NCBI RefSeq assembly: GCF_014873705.1
Contig: NZ_JADBDS010000004.1
Coordinates: 558,001 to 622,000 of the forward strand
Length of the DNA stretch: 64,000 nucleotides
Direction of reading: 5' to 3'
Origin: Mycobacterium sp. OAS707
Lineage (GTDB): Bacteria; Actinomycetota; Actinomycetes; Mycobacteriales; Mycobacteriaceae
The notes below the pieces were generated by a model. The model saw only the letters and a program-made list of their open reading frames with translations, made no database searches and was not told the origin of the DNA. Below, in pieces: positions 7,759-17,194 of the stretch (its first letter is position 1; each line of letters begins with the position of its first letter). A program made the translations under genes and the position numbers.

Positions 7759-9963
7759 ATGCCCATCGCGATCTCCCCTGAGCACAACGACCTGGCCGAT
7801 TCGGTGCGGTCCCTGGTGGCGCGCGTGGCGCCGTCGGAGGTGCTGCACGAAGCGCTCGAGACGCCCATTCCGAACCCGCCGCCGTATTGGAAGGCCGCCG
7901 CGGAGCAGGGTCTGCAAGGCGTGCACCTGTCCGAATCCGTTGGTGGTCAAGGCTTCGGCATTCTCGAACTCGCGATCGTGTTGGCCGAGTTCGGCTACGG
8001 CGCGGTGCCCGGTCCGTTCGTCCCTTCGGCGATCGCCAGCGCGCTGATCGCGGCCAACGATCCCGACGCGAAGCTGCTCAACGACCTGGCGTCGGGCGGC
8101 TTGATCGCCGCGTACGCGATCGACTCCGGACTGACGGCCACCCGGCACGGCGAAGCTGGATCGGCTGGGCTGGTCATCCGGGGCGAGGTGCGGGCGGTGC
8201 CCGCCGCTGCGCAGGCGTCGGTGCTGGTGCTCCCGGTCGCGATCGACAGCGGTGAAGAGTGGGTGGTGCTGGACGCCGACCAACTGGAGATCGAGCCGGT
8301 GGCCAGCGTTGATCCGCTGCGCCCGCTGGCTCACGTGCGGGCCAACGCCGTCGAGGTCGCCGATGACCGCGTGCTGAGCAACCTGAGCCGGACCCTGGCG
8401 CGGGCGCTGATGTCAACGCTGCTGTCCGCGGAGGCCATCGGCGTCGCACGGTGGGCTACCGACACCGCCTCCGCGTACGCCAAGATTCGCGAGCAGTTCG
8501 GCAGGCCCATCGGCCAGTTCCAGGCCATCAAGCACAAGTGCGCCGAGATGATCGCCGATACCGAGCGGGCCACCGCAGCGGTGTGGGACGCCGCTCGCGC
8601 CATCGACGAATATCGCGAAACCGGCTCAGAGGAAAGCGGTTTCGAGTTCGCCGCCGCTGTGGCTGCGACCCTCGCCCCCGCTGCGGCGCTGCACTGCACG
8701 CAGGATTGCATCCAGGTGCACGGCGGCATCGGTTTCACTTGGGAGCACGACACCAACGTCTACTACCGCCGCGCGATCATGGTCAACGCCTGCTTCGGCC
8801 GCGCCGCGGACTACCCGCAGCAAGTGGTCGACGTCGCGACGAGCACCGGACTGCGCAAGATCGACATCGACCTCGATCCGGACACCGAGAAGCTGCGTGA
8901 CGAGATTCGTGCGGAAGTCGCAGCGCTGAAAGCGATTCCGCGTGAGGAGCGCACGATCGCGATTGCCGAGGGCGGTTGGGTGGTGCCTCACCTGCCCAAG
9001 CCATGGGGGCGCGCGGCGAGTCCCGTCGAGCAGATCATCATCGCTCAGGAATTCACCGCAGGGAAGGTGCGCAGGCCCAACATGGGCATTGCGGCCTGGC
9101 TGATTCCGTCGGTCGTGGCGTTCGGCACCGAGGAGCAGAAGCAGCGCTTCCTGCCGCCGACCCTGCGCGGCGAAATGATTTGGTGTCAGCTGTTTTCCGA
9201 GCCGGGCTCTGGCTCGGACTTGGCCAGCCTCACCACGAAGGCCACCAAGGTCGACGGCGGTTGGCGGATCACCGGCCAGAAGATCTGGACGACCGCTGCC
9301 CAGTTGTCCCAGTGGGGCATGCTGTTGGCGAGGACGGACCCCAGCGCTCCGAAACACAGCGGCATCACCTACTTCCTGCTCGACATGTCCAGCGAGGGCG
9401 TCGAGGTCAAACCGCTGCGCGAGCTCACCGGGAACGCGATGTTCAACACCGTGTTCATCGATGACGTGTTCGTTCCCGACGACCTGGTGCTCGGCGAGGT
9501 GAACCGCGGGTGGGAGGTCAGCCGCACCACGTTGACGGCCGAGCGGGTTTCCATCGGCAGCAGTGAGGCGCCGTTCCTGGCCAACCTCAACGGTTTCGTG
9601 GAGTTCATCCGCGACGGCCACTTCGATCAGATCGACCAGAACCACGCCGGCCGGCTGATCGCGGAAGGGCACGCGGCCAAGCTGCTCAACATGCGCTCGA
9701 CGCTGCTGACGCTGGCAGGCGGTGACCCGATGCCCGCCGCCGCGATCTCCAAGCTGCTTTCGATGCGCACCGGCCAGGGCTACGCAGAATTCGCGGTGGC
9801 CTCGTTCGGCACCGACGGCGCGATCGGCGATCCCGACCAGCTTCCCGGTCAATGGGCGCAGATGCTGCTGGCCAGCAGGGCCACCACCATCTACGGCGGT
9901 ACGTCGGAGGTACAGCTCAACATCATCGCGGAGCGACTGCTTGGACTGCCGCGCGACCCGTAG
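7759..9963 (+). CDS. Two-domain (fused) acyl-CoA dehydrogenase, FadE
   Basis: A 734-residue protein made of two acyl-CoA dehydrogenase domains. Domain 1 (about 1-375) ends with the C-terminal helices KIREQFGRPIGQFQAIKHK and IQVHGGIGFTWEHDTNVYYRR. Domain 2 (about 380-734) has the FAD-binding block WCQLFSEPGSGSDLASL, WRITGQKIWTTAA, and a C-terminal IYGGTSEVQLNIIAERLLGLP. Fusions of this size are a mycobacterial FadE class (FadE6 and FadE34 are about 710-730 residues). They resemble the alpha-beta heteromeric FadE enzymes that oxidise steroid side chains. Domain 2 has YGG where many enzymes have the catalytic Glu of YEG. ATG 7759 follows a 44-bp gap after the dehydrogenase gene. Confidence 0.88.
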   Translation: MPIAISPEHNDLADSVRSLVARVAPSEVLHEALETPIPNPPPYWKAAAEQGLQGVHLSESVGGQGFGILELAIVLAEFGYGAVPGPFVPSAIASALIAANDPDAKLLNDLASGGLIAAYAIDSGLTATRHGEAGSAGLVIRGEVRAVPAAAQASVLVLPVAIDSGEEWVVLDADQLEIEPVASVDPLRPLAHVRANAVEVADDRVLSNLSRTLARALMSTLLSAEAIGVARWATDTASAYAKIREQFGRPIGQFQAIKHKCAEMIADTERATAAVWDAARAIDEYRETGSEESGFEFAAAVAATLAPAAALHCTQDCIQVHGGIGFTWEHDTNVYYRRAIMVNACFGRAADYPQQVVDVATSTGLRKIDIDLDPDTEKLRDEIRAEVAALKAIPREERTIAIAEGGWVVPHLPKPWGRAASPVEQIIIAQEFTAGKVRRPNMGIAAWLIPSVVAFGTEEQKQRFLPPTLRGEMIWCQLFSEPGSGSDLASLTTKATKVDGGWRITGQKIWTTAAQLSQWGMLLARTDPSAPKHSGITYFLLDMSSEGVEVKPLRELTGNAMFNTVFIDDVFVPDDLVLGEVNRGWEVSRTTLTAERVSIGSSEAPFLANLNGFVEFIRDGHFDQIDQNHAGRLIAEGHAAKLLNMRSTLLTLAGGDPMPAAAISKLLSMRTGQGYAEFAVASFGTDGAIGDPDQLPGQWAQMLLASRATTIYGGTSEVQLNIIAERLLGLPRDP

Positions 9964-10322
9964 GACACCCGTTTCGTGCGTGACCTCGGTCCGACGCTGC
10001 GCCGATATCATGCACGGAACCGATTGACCGTCGGTTACGTCCTACCGATGTGATAGCTGGACGGGTTGGGCAACGTAACCACGAAGCAAAGGTGCGCTCG
10101 TTAGCCACCCATCGCGATGATTCACGCTTCGTCGACATGCAATTCGCTCCCCCAGCTACCTCCCAGAAGCGCTGGGACAGCACGTTACTCTGAGAGTTTG
10201 GTGCTTGTTGGTGCCGTTCGGGCTATTAGTGTGCATCATCCCCAATTAGAACATCTATGATTGGGCACTGATCTTTAAAGAAGTTGCTGGCTTGGCCCGC
10301 AGCGTGGTGGCGAGGGGTGGCG
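9964..10322. other. Non-coding gap with inverted repeats
   Basis: 359 bp without a convincing gene. Two inverted repeats lie in the first 120 bp: AACCGA-7-TCGGTT at 10018-10036, and GGTTACGT (10033-10040) with ACGTAACC (10073-10080). The first looks like a TetR-type operator; the second could be an RNA stem. I cannot define a promoter for the downstream GGDEF/EAL gene. Confidence 0.4.
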
Positions 10323-13300
10323 ATGGAGCCTCGGGGAGATCCCTCGGCAGTGACTCGCTCGGCGGTGCCAGCGCGCAGGTTGCGTATTGTCGCCGCCGCC
10401 TACTTCGGCGCGCTGATTGTCACCGCACTGTGGCTGTGGCAAAAGTGGGGTGGCGCATTCGCGACCCGAGTGGTCGACGACGTCGGTTCGTTGTTGGGGA
10501 TTTTGTTCGCAGCCGCCTGCGCGGTCTGGGCTGTGCGCTCGCTGAATGGACGAGCCCGAAACGGCTGGCGGGCAATGGCATTCGGCCTGTTCGCTTGGGC
10601 TATCGGCGAATCCATCTGGGGCTACTACGAAGTGGTGCTGCGCTACGAACAATCTCCGTCGCCGTCGTTGGCCGACGTCTTCTATCTGATGTATCCGGTC
10701 GGCGCCGGAGTAGCTGTGGTGTTGCTGTCGACCGCAGGCACAAATCGGTGGCGCGTCCGGCTGATCCTGGACGGCGTGATTGTCGCGGCTTCTCTCTTTC
10801 TGGTGTCGTGGGTCAGCGTCATTGAAGGCGTGTTCCACGCCGGTGGCGATTCTCATTTGGCACTCGCCGTGTCGTTGGCCTACCCCATCGCCGATGTCGT
10901 GGTCATCACGATCGCGTGGTCCAGTGCCGTCGTCGCATACCGGCCCAGCATCGGTCTTCTCCTCGCGGGCCTGATCATCGTCGCTTTGACCGACAGTGTC
11001 TTCACCGGACTGACTGCGGTGGACGACTATTACACCGGAAATCTCATTGACCTCGGCTGGATGGCCGGATGCGGTGTGCTGGGTCTGGCCGCGCTGCGCA
11101 GCATCGGAGAGTCCCCGCAGGAGCGGACCCGGTCCGTCATCCCACCCCGTGCGCGACTATGGCTGCCGTACTTGCCGCTCGTTCTAGCCGCTGCTGTCGC
11201 GATGGCCAAGATTCTGCCCGGACTCAATTCACTTCCGTTCGCCGCCGTTGTGCTGCTCCTCGTCATTGCCGTATTGACGCGCCAATTCGTCGCGCTTGCG
11301 GAGAATCAACAATTGCTGTCCGATGTCGGACGATTGGCGTTCGCGGATCAACTGACCGGTCTTGCCAATCGCGCGCTCTTCATCGATCACCTCGAACAGG
11401 CGCTGAAGCGTCAACAGCGAGAACCGCTCACCCTCACCGTGTTGTGCCTGGACCTTGACGGCTTCAAGGCCGTCAATGACCAACTCGGTCATCCAGCCGG
11501 TGACGAGCTGCTGGTCCGGGTCGCCGACCGCCTGTCGGCGAGCGTGCGCAACACCGACACCGTCGCCCGGCTCGGCGGCGATGAGTTCGCAATACTGATC
11601 GAGGGTCCCGTTGAGGACACTGTCGCGGCCGCAGAGCGAATCCTCAACGCGTTCGGCGAACCGATCGTGGTCGACGGCGTCGCATTGCCAGTGCGGCCAA
11701 GCATCGGGCTGACGATGGCCACCGCTGACATGCCGAGGACCAGTGTGAGCAGTCTCATCAGGCAGGCCGACCTGGCTATGTATGCGGCCAAGCGCGACGG
11801 CGGTGGGTGTCTGCGCAGTTTCGTGCCCGATCTGCCCGACCCGTATGAATTACCCACGCGATCCCCGACTTTCGTCGACCCGCCGGCCACTCCCGACACC
11901 GATTCCACGGCGATTGACAGTGCCGAGAAGGTGGCCGAACAGCCTCCGGAGCCAGTCCCGGAGCAGCAGATGTGGCCCCCACCGATGATGCGGCTTGCGC
12001 TGGGCGTGGTGCTGGCAGGCGTTGCGATGTTCGCGCTTTCGACAGTGCTGCGCGAGCGACCGGGCCGCATTGTGCTGCTGGATAGTTGGCTGGAATCGGC
12101 GCTGCTGCTGTCTGCGGCAGGAATAGTCGCCGCCCGCGCGTGGCGAGTCGCCGGCGAGCGCTTGGCTTGGCTCCTCATCGCCGCGGGCATGTCAGCCACG
12201 GGGCTGGCAACCATCGTGTACGCGCTGTGGGTGCCAGAGGGGCAGGTACCGTCCCTGGCCGACCCGCTGTTCTTGGCGTTTTACCCGCTTGTATTCACCG
12301 GGTTGTCACTCCTGATACGTCAGCGACTGCGGTACCTGCCACCCGCGATCCGCCTCGACGCGGTAGTGGTCGGCCTCACCGTCGCCGCGGTCGCCGCCGC
12401 GTTGGCATTGGGATCTATGCGACCGGCAACCACGGGCTCGCTGGCAACGGTCCTCATCGGGATCGCTTACCCGGCGGGCGGCTTGTTGTTGGCAGCGCTT
12501 ACAGCCGGGTCGCTTGCCATCTTGGGCTGGCGCACCGAGCGGCGGTGGGCGCTGCTGTTAGCGGGGTTCGTGCTGTGGGTCATCGCGGACACGATCTACC
12601 TATTCGAGACAGCGAGGGGTTCGTATTTAGAAGGGACCTGGATCGATGCGTGCTGGCCGAGCGCCTTCCTGCTGATAGCAGCATCGGCGTGGGTGCCGGA
12701 TACCCAGATAGCCCAGCGACCCGCCGCTGGGCGGGCACCCTTGCTTCTTCCGGTGGTGTGCACAATCGTTGCCCTCGGGGTAACGGTCGTTGCCGACGAC
12801 GAGCGCCTGCCAGTGGTGCTGGCCGCGTTGAGCCTGACCGCGGTTGCCGCCCGGTTCGCGGTGACGTTCCGCGACGTCAGTGCGCTGGCTGAGAGCCACC
12901 ACCAAACGATGACCGATCAGCTGACCGGACTGGCCAACCGGCTTGCCGTCGCCACCGCGTTGACTGCCGCAACGTTCGACCAGCCAGACACACCCAGGTG
13001 GGATCGTCGCGGCGCAAAGCTCGGGCTTGTGCTGCTGTCCTTGGACCAGTTCCACGAAATCACTTCGTCCCTCGGCCGCTATGTGAGCGACGAACTCTTG
13101 TGTCGTATCGCGAACCGCCTGTCGCAGTCGGTACTGCAAGCGGATCTGGTGGCGCGTGTCGGTGACTACGAATTTGCAGTCCTGCTCCACCAGGCTGATT
13201 TGACCACCACCCGAGCCCAGGCCGGTGCACTGATGGACGCGCTGCGCGCGCCGTTCGCGCTGGATCACATCACGGTCCAGGTCGACGCGAGCATCGGAGT

Positions 13301-14279
13301 CTCGTTATGGCCCGACAATTGCGCGCATCCGCAGGAGTTGCTGACATGTGCCGAGATGGCGATGTCTCACGCAAAGACGACGACGAGCCGTATTGCCGTT
13401 TACAACGCAGTCGCCCAACTGCACACCAACAGCGACGGCCAGTTCATCGCTGATCTTCGCAGCACCCTCTCCACCGATGCACCAAACGATTCAACGGCCG
13501 ACTCGCGGCGCGACGGCGGCCGCGATGTGGGCGAGCTGACGTGTTACTACCAGCCCAAGATCAACGCACGCGATGACAGCGTGCACAGTGTCGAGGCACT
13601 CGTGCGCTGGCGTCATCCGACCCGGGGATTGCTGCTGCCCGATCAATTCCTACCGGCGGCAGAACATGCCGGGCTGATGCGCCCTGTCGCGGCCCGTGTG
13701 CTCGACATGGCGCTGACGCAGATCCGTTCCTGGCGCGACCGAGATATCGCGCTGACGGTCGCCGTGAATCTGTCCACGACGAACCTGCTTGACCTGGGGT
13801 TGGTCGACACGATTGCGCAATTGTTGCGTAGCAACGGCTTACCCCCGGAATCGCTGATCCTGGAAATCACCGAAAGCACGCTGACGACCGATTCGCAGCG
13901 GGCGCGCAATACGGTGGCGGCCCTGCGGCGCCTGGGCACCCGACTCTCGCTTGACGACTATGGGACCGGGTGGTCGTCATTGGCGCGACTACAGGATCTG
14001 TCCGTGGACGAACTCAAACTGGACAGGGTGTTCGTCGCGCGGCTGGCACTCGATCCCAGGTCCATCGCGATCGTGCGTTCGACGGTGGCACTCGCACACA
14101 GCCTCGGAGCGGACCTCGTGGCCGAAGGAGTGGAGGACACCGCCACCCTGCGCGCGCTGCGCCAGTACGGCTGCAACATCACCCAGGGCAATGTGCACAG
14201 CCCGCCGTTGTCCTCCGACGACTTTCGCCGCTGGCTCATCGCCCATCCCTCGGCGCTGTCGTCGGCGCGAGCGAAGTAA
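10323..14279 (+). CDS. Large membrane GGDEF-GGDEF*-EAL protein (c-di-GMP turnover)
   Basis: A 1318-residue protein. Order: about ten membrane helices (1-340), an intact diguanylate cyclase domain (ADQLTGLANR, then GGDEF at about 418, preceded by the I-site RNTD), a Pro-rich linker, a second membrane block (about 555-840), a degenerate GGDEF domain (GDYEF at about 947) and an EAL domain (VEALVRW at 1091, LEITES, DDYGTG, KLD, VAEGVE, QG) that keeps its catalytic residues. The two membrane-GGDEF units are paralogous: SLADVFYLMYP against SLADPLFLAFYP, and QLTGLANR twice. It can probably both make and degrade c-di-GMP. ATG 10323 has a GAGGGG ribosome site. It lies next to the exopolysaccharide locus. 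Confidence 0.9.
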   Translation: MEPRGDPSAVTRSAVPARRLRIVAAAYFGALIVTALWLWQKWGGAFATRVVDDVGSLLGILFAAACAVWAVRSLNGRARNGWRAMAFGLFAWAIGESIWGYYEVVLRYEQSPSPSLADVFYLMYPVGAGVAVVLLSTAGTNRWRVRLILDGVIVAASLFLVSWVSVIEGVFHAGGDSHLALAVSLAYPIADVVVITIAWSSAVVAYRPSIGLLLAGLIIVALTDSVFTGLTAVDDYYTGNLIDLGWMAGCGVLGLAALRSIGESPQERTRSVIPPRARLWLPYLPLVLAAAVAMAKILPGLNSLPFAAVVLLLVIAVLTRQFVALAENQQLLSDVGRLAFADQLTGLANRALFIDHLEQALKRQQREPLTLTVLCLDLDGFKAVNDQLGHPAGDELLVRVADRLSASVRNTDTVARLGGDEFAILIEGPVEDTVAAAERILNAFGEPIVVDGVALPVRPSIGLTMATADMPRTSVSSLIRQADLAMYAAKRDGGGCLRSFVPDLPDPYELPTRSPTFVDPPATPDTDSTAIDSAEKVAEQPPEPVPEQQMWPPPMMRLALGVVLAGVAMFALSTVLRERPGRIVLLDSWLESALLLSAAGIVAARAWRVAGERLAWLLIAAGMSATGLATIVYALWVPEGQVPSLADPLFLAFYPLVFTGLSLLIRQRLRYLPPAIRLDAVVVGLTVAAVAAALALGSMRPATTGSLATVLIGIAYPAGGLLLAALTAGSLAILGWRTERRWALLLAGFVLWVIADTIYLFETARGSYLEGTWIDACWPSAFLLIAASAWVPDTQIAQRPAAGRAPLLLPVVCTIVALGVTVVADDERLPVVLAALSLTAVAARFAVTFRDVSALAESHHQTMTDQLTGLANRLAVATALTAATFDQPDTPRWDRRGAKLGLVLLSLDQFHEITSSLGRYVSDELLCRIANRLSQSVLQADLVARVGDYEFAVLLHQADLTTTRAQAGALMDALRAPFALDHITVQVDASIGVSLWPDNCAHPQELLTCAEMAMSHAKTTTSRIAVYNAVAQLHTNSDGQFIADLRSTLSTDAPNDSTADSRRDGGRDVGELTCYYQPKINARDDSVHSVEALVRWRHPTRGLLLPDQFLPAAEHAGLMRPVAARVLDMALTQIRSWRDRDIALTVAVNLSTTNLLDLGLVDTIAQLLRSNGLPPESLILEITESTLTTDSQRARNTVAALRRLGTRLSLDDYGTGWSSLARLQDLSVDELKLDRVFVARLALDPRSIAIVRSTVALAHSLGADLVAEGVEDTATLRALRQYGCNITQGNVHSPPLSSDDFRRWLIAHPSALSSARAK

Positions 14280-14392
14280 CTGAACCATTCGGCCGTCTAG
14301 TTAGCCCGATTCGAAGGCGGCGACCCCTGATCGTTTGCTCACGCGCCTTCGTCAAAACTGACAAAACCCCCGCCGTCGGTCATAATTCCAAA

Positions 14393-14794
14393 ATGGACCG
14401 GCGAACGCAGCGCCAACTGGTACGTCCGCCCGACGCGACCCTCGACCAGATGCCCGCTCGACTGGTGCTCGAGCGAATTCCAGTGCCATCCCTAGCGATT
14501 GCTCGAGACGGCCGGATACTGTTCGCCAACCAGGCATTCGCCGAGATGGTCGGTTACTCCACCGAAACATTGACCTCGATGGACTTTTCTCAACTCTTCT
14601 GGCTGTTCCCGACGGATGCGTCGCCTATTTCGGTGGTGCGCAAGTATGCAAACCAACTTGTTGAGTTGATGCACGCGGATGGTTCGCTGGTGCGAGCGCG
14701 GATGAGCAAGTCGGCGCTGATGCGTGATGACGACCCGCTGGCATTGGCGACGTTTCACGATTTGACCGAACAACTATGGAACCAGGGGCGCTGA
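14393..14794 (+). CDS. Stand-alone PAS domain protein
   Basis: A 133-residue protein consisting almost wholly of one PAS fold: LERIPVPSLAIARDGRILFA, then NQAFAEMVGYSTETLTSMDFSQLF, and a closing strand LALATFHDLTEQ. There is no output domain. It starts 113 bp after the GGDEF-EAL gene on the same strand and may be a sensor partner for it, or a diffusible ligand-binding subunit. No ribosome site is evident before ATG 14393. A haem, flavin or small-molecule ligand cannot be told from the sequence. Confidence 0.75.
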   Translation: MDRRTQRQLVRPPDATLDQMPARLVLERIPVPSLAIARDGRILFANQAFAEMVGYSTETLTSMDFSQLFWLFPTDASPISVVRKYANQLVELMHADGSLVRARMSKSALMRDDDPLALATFHDLTEQLWNQGR

Positions 14795-14810
14795 CCGCGA
14801 GGGGGTTGCC

Positions 14811-15473
14811 CTAAGTCGACGCCGACCGGCTATGACGGCGCGTCGATTCTCGGCCAAGGTATTCGCGTAGGTACGGCAGTGACTGTTCCGAGGCCACCGC
14901 TGGGAGCAGAAGCTCCCACGTTTCCGTGACGCGCTCCAGCGCGTCCGCACCACCCGACAAGGCGTTCGAAACGAGCTCGGCGCCGAGCAGCGCGCTCATG
15001 ATGAATTCGGCTGCCTTTTGTGCGTCGATGTCAGCGCGCAGGTCGCCCTCGCTTTGCGCTCGCCGAGTCTGTGTCGCCATCTCTGCGAGCCAAGCACCAT
15101 AGTTGGTCGTGCTCACATCGCTGAACTTCGCGAAGATTCGCAGCAGCACCGCACCCATGCGCACCAATTTGTCGGCGTTGGCCATTTCCACAACCACGAG
15201 GACGCCGTGAATGATGCTTTCCAGCGCGGGCGCGGGCGATCGACTGATGCTTTGAAATGTCTTCAGCAGGATGTCGGATCCCTCGTCGATGATCGCTGCC
15301 GCCAGCGCTTCCTTCGAACTGAAGTGGTGGTAAAGAGCACCTTTGGTCAGTCCGGCGTGTTCGACGATGTCGCCGAGTCCGGCGTTGCTGTAGCCGATGT
15401 CGTTGAACAAACTTGCTGCGGCGTCGATGATCTTGCGGCGGGTCACCTCGGACCGAGCTTGACGCATAGTCAT
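14811..15473 (-). CDS. TetR regulator, ScbR / gamma-butyrolactone-receptor-like
   Basis: A 220-residue TetR protein whose N-terminus (RRKIIDAAASLFNDIGYSNA, then LGDIVEHAGLTKGALYHHFSSKEALAAAII) matches the ScbR / ArpA autoregulator-receptor subgroup known from Streptomyces, where ligands are gamma-butyrolactones. In mycobacteria the ligand is unknown. It lies next to a second gene of the same subgroup on the same strand (52 bp apart) at the border of the polysaccharide locus. It overlaps no other gene. It may control its neighbours, but no clear operator was found. Confidence 0.82.
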   Translation of the reverse strand: MTMRQARSEVTRRKIIDAAASLFNDIGYSNAGLGDIVEHAGLTKGALYHHFSSKEALAAAIIDEGSDILLKTFQSISRSPAPALESIIHGVLVVVEMANADKLVRMGAVLLRIFAKFSDVSTTNYGAWLAEMATQTRRAQSEGDLRADIDAQKAAEFIMSALLGAELVSNALSGGADALERVTETWELLLPAVASEQSLPYLREYLGRESTRRHSRSAST

Positions 15474-15525
15474 AGGCGTCCCTCCCCGGTGCGACGAATA
15501 CGCATGCGACCCGCCAGAAGCATGG

Positions 15526-16194
15526 CTAGCAATTCGGCGGTGTCATCTTTCCCAGCGCCACAGCGGTCCGGCGATGGACGAATTGTTGGAAGTAACCCAT
15601 CCGCTCGGGATTGGCGAATCCTGGCAACAGCAAGTTCCATGCCTTCTCGATGTCGAGTAGGAACTGCCGTGGGGCGTCGAGATCGCTGGTGTGGCGAACA
15701 CCTATATACATCGACACCAGCAACCGTGCGACGTCGTCTGGATCGCGTCCTGCGGCGATGTCACCCTCGTCGACTGCGCGCCGTGCGATTTGACTGAGTG
15801 CGTTGACGAGTTCGCGCAGGCTTCTTTCCTCGATTCCGTCGGCCCGACCGATGGACTCGAGCAGGTACAGGCCGGCGCGGGCCATCTCGTCGCTCAGGTC
15901 CAGCACCGCGACCAGGTAGGAAAGATCGATCAACGTCTCCAGCCCGGAAAGCTTGCTGGCGAGCACACCGGCCGCAGCTTCGCGGCCCAGCTTGTCGGCC
16001 TCATCGATGACGGCGATCGCCAGCGCCTGCTTTGAGGGAAAGTGGAAGTACATACCGCCGCGAGTGACGTCCACGGCGGCAACAACATCATCCAGGTTGA
16101 CCAGGCTGTAAGGCTTGTGAGCGAACTGTTGCGCCGCGGCGCGCACCAGTGGAGCGCGAGCCGAATCCGCGCGCCGGTCGGTCTGGTCAGTCAC
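15526..16194 (-). CDS. TetR regulator, second ScbR-like paralogue
   Basis: A 222-residue TetR protein. The HTH region reads VRAAAQQFAHKPYSLVNLDD, then VVAAVDVTRGGMYFHFPSKQALAIAVIDEADKLG. The closing segment EKAWNLLLPGFANPERMGYFQQFVHRR is shared with other ScbR-type proteins, such as the WELLLPAVASEQSLPYLREY of the neighbour. GTG 16194 is preferred because the frame upstream (to 16347) encodes a Cys-rich stretch unlike any TetR N-terminus. A weak GAGG ribosome site precedes it. It is divergent from rmlC across a 450-bp gap, so it could regulate the start of the polysaccharide locus. Confidence 0.78.
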   Translation of the reverse strand: MTDQTDRRADSARAPLVRAAAQQFAHKPYSLVNLDDVVAAVDVTRGGMYFHFPSKQALAIAVIDEADKLGREAAAGVLASKLSGLETLIDLSYLVAVLDLSDEMARAGLYLLESIGRADGIEERSLRELVNALSQIARRAVDEGDIAAGRDPDDVARLLVSMYIGVRHTSDLDAPRQFLLDIEKAWNLLLPGFANPERMGYFQQFVHRRTAVALGKMTPPNC

Positions 16195-16645
16195 TACGGC
16201 CTCGATCCAGCAATCCGGAAAGCTATGCCGGCAAGCCTCGGGGCCGCAGCACACAGGTGTGAGCAGGATTCTGCCATTGCTGAATGGCACCACCCACTCG
16301 GCGAGACATTTCGCTACCGATTGTTGCAGGCCGGGCATCCGCTTCACGGTGGAATGAACGACTCAAGTCGACGTCAGCGCGCTGAACTCCAAATGAACTA
16401 ACGGCAAATTTGACGTACTTGTTATGCGGTAAGGCTTCCCAAACCATAACAAAGGTATGTAGCATCGCGTACTACTGAACTTGGAGTCGGTTCAGAAGGT
16501 GACAAAGAGGCGCGGAACATGATCCGCGAATCATAATTTGCACGAGTGAAAAATATCAGTAGGTGCCCTTGGAGGGGGACAGCGGACCATCGGCGTGCCT
16601 GCTCGAGACCGGATAGACCGTAAGTCATCCGTGCTGGAGGCCACG
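16195..16645. promoter_or_regulatory. Divergent intergenic region before rmlC, with two palindromes
   Basis: About 450 bp between the TetR gene and rmlC. It holds an inverted repeat CTGAAC (16475-16480) and GTTCAG (16490-16495), and a 16-bp near-perfect palindrome at 16519-16534 (ATGAT arms, 7 of 8 pairs). The stretch 16400-16560 is AT-rich for this genome and is the likely promoter and operator zone of the polysaccharide locus. No -10/-35 pair stands out. Confidence 0.45.
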
Positions 16646-17194
16646 TTGAAGTACACCGATACCGACATCGACGGAGTCACTGTCGTCGACATTGAGCCTC
16701 ACAATGACGAGCGCGGGTTTTTCGCGCGGTCGTTCTGCGCCGACGAATTTGCCAAACACGGTCTGGATTCGACTGTCGCTCAAGTCAATTACGCCTACAA
16801 CCATGCCCGCGGCACGCTTCGCGGCCTACACCGGCAGGTGCCACCATATGCGGAAGCAAAGCTCGTGCGCTGTACGCGCGGGGCAATCTTCGCCGTCGCC
16901 GTGGATGTTCGGGCAGACTCCGAGAACTTCGCAGAGCGGGTCACAGTAGAACTGACCGCCGAGAACCGGCGCGCTCTGTTTCTGCCACCCTACGTCGCGC
17001 ACGGTTTTCAGACCCTCGCCGATGACACTGAGGTCATCTACCAGGTCAGCGGCCCCTATGACGCTGCCAGTGAAGAGGGATTCCGTTGGGATGAACCGGT
17101 TTTCGGCATTCCGTGGCCTCTCCCGATAACCGTCATCTCCGAAAAGGACATGAACTGGCCATTGCTCGCCGAAGTCGGCTGCCTGTCACGATGA
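16646..17194 (+). CDS. rmlC: dTDP-4-dehydrorhamnose 3,5-epimerase (RmlC family)
   Basis: A 182-residue cupin epimerase that acts on dTDP-4-dehydro-6-deoxyglucose on the way to dTDP-L-rhamnose. It shows PHNDERGFFARSF, the substrate- and base-containing GTLRGLHRQ (catalytic His), FLPPYVAHGFQTL and EVIYQVSGPYD. TTG 16646 is chosen because GGAGG lies 5 bases upstream and the protein then begins (M)KYTDTDIDGV like other RmlC proteins; upstream GTG codons at 16595 and 16631 are alternatives. It is the first gene of the polysaccharide locus. rmlA and rmlB are also in the locus, but no rmlD was found. Confidence 0.88.
   Translation: MKYTDTDIDGVTVVDIEPHNDERGFFARSFCADEFAKHGLDSTVAQVNYAYNHARGTLRGLHRQVPPYAEAKLVRCTRGAIFAVAVDVRADSENFAERVTVELTAENRRALFLPPYVAHGFQTLADDTEVIYQVSGPYDAASEEGFRWDEPVFGIPWPLPITVISEKDMNWPLLAEVGCLSR

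Noticed and set aside
8626..10011. 461-codon minus-strand frame opposite the fused FadE gene
   Set aside because: The composition is Arg/His/Gly-rich with no motif, as expected for the antisense of high-GC coding DNA; the plus strand encodes clear acyl-CoA dehydrogenase motifs throughout.
16195..16347. N-terminal extension of the second ScbR-like TetR gene
   Set aside because: It encodes a Cys-rich stretch unlike TetR N-termini; GTG 16194 gives a normal family length.
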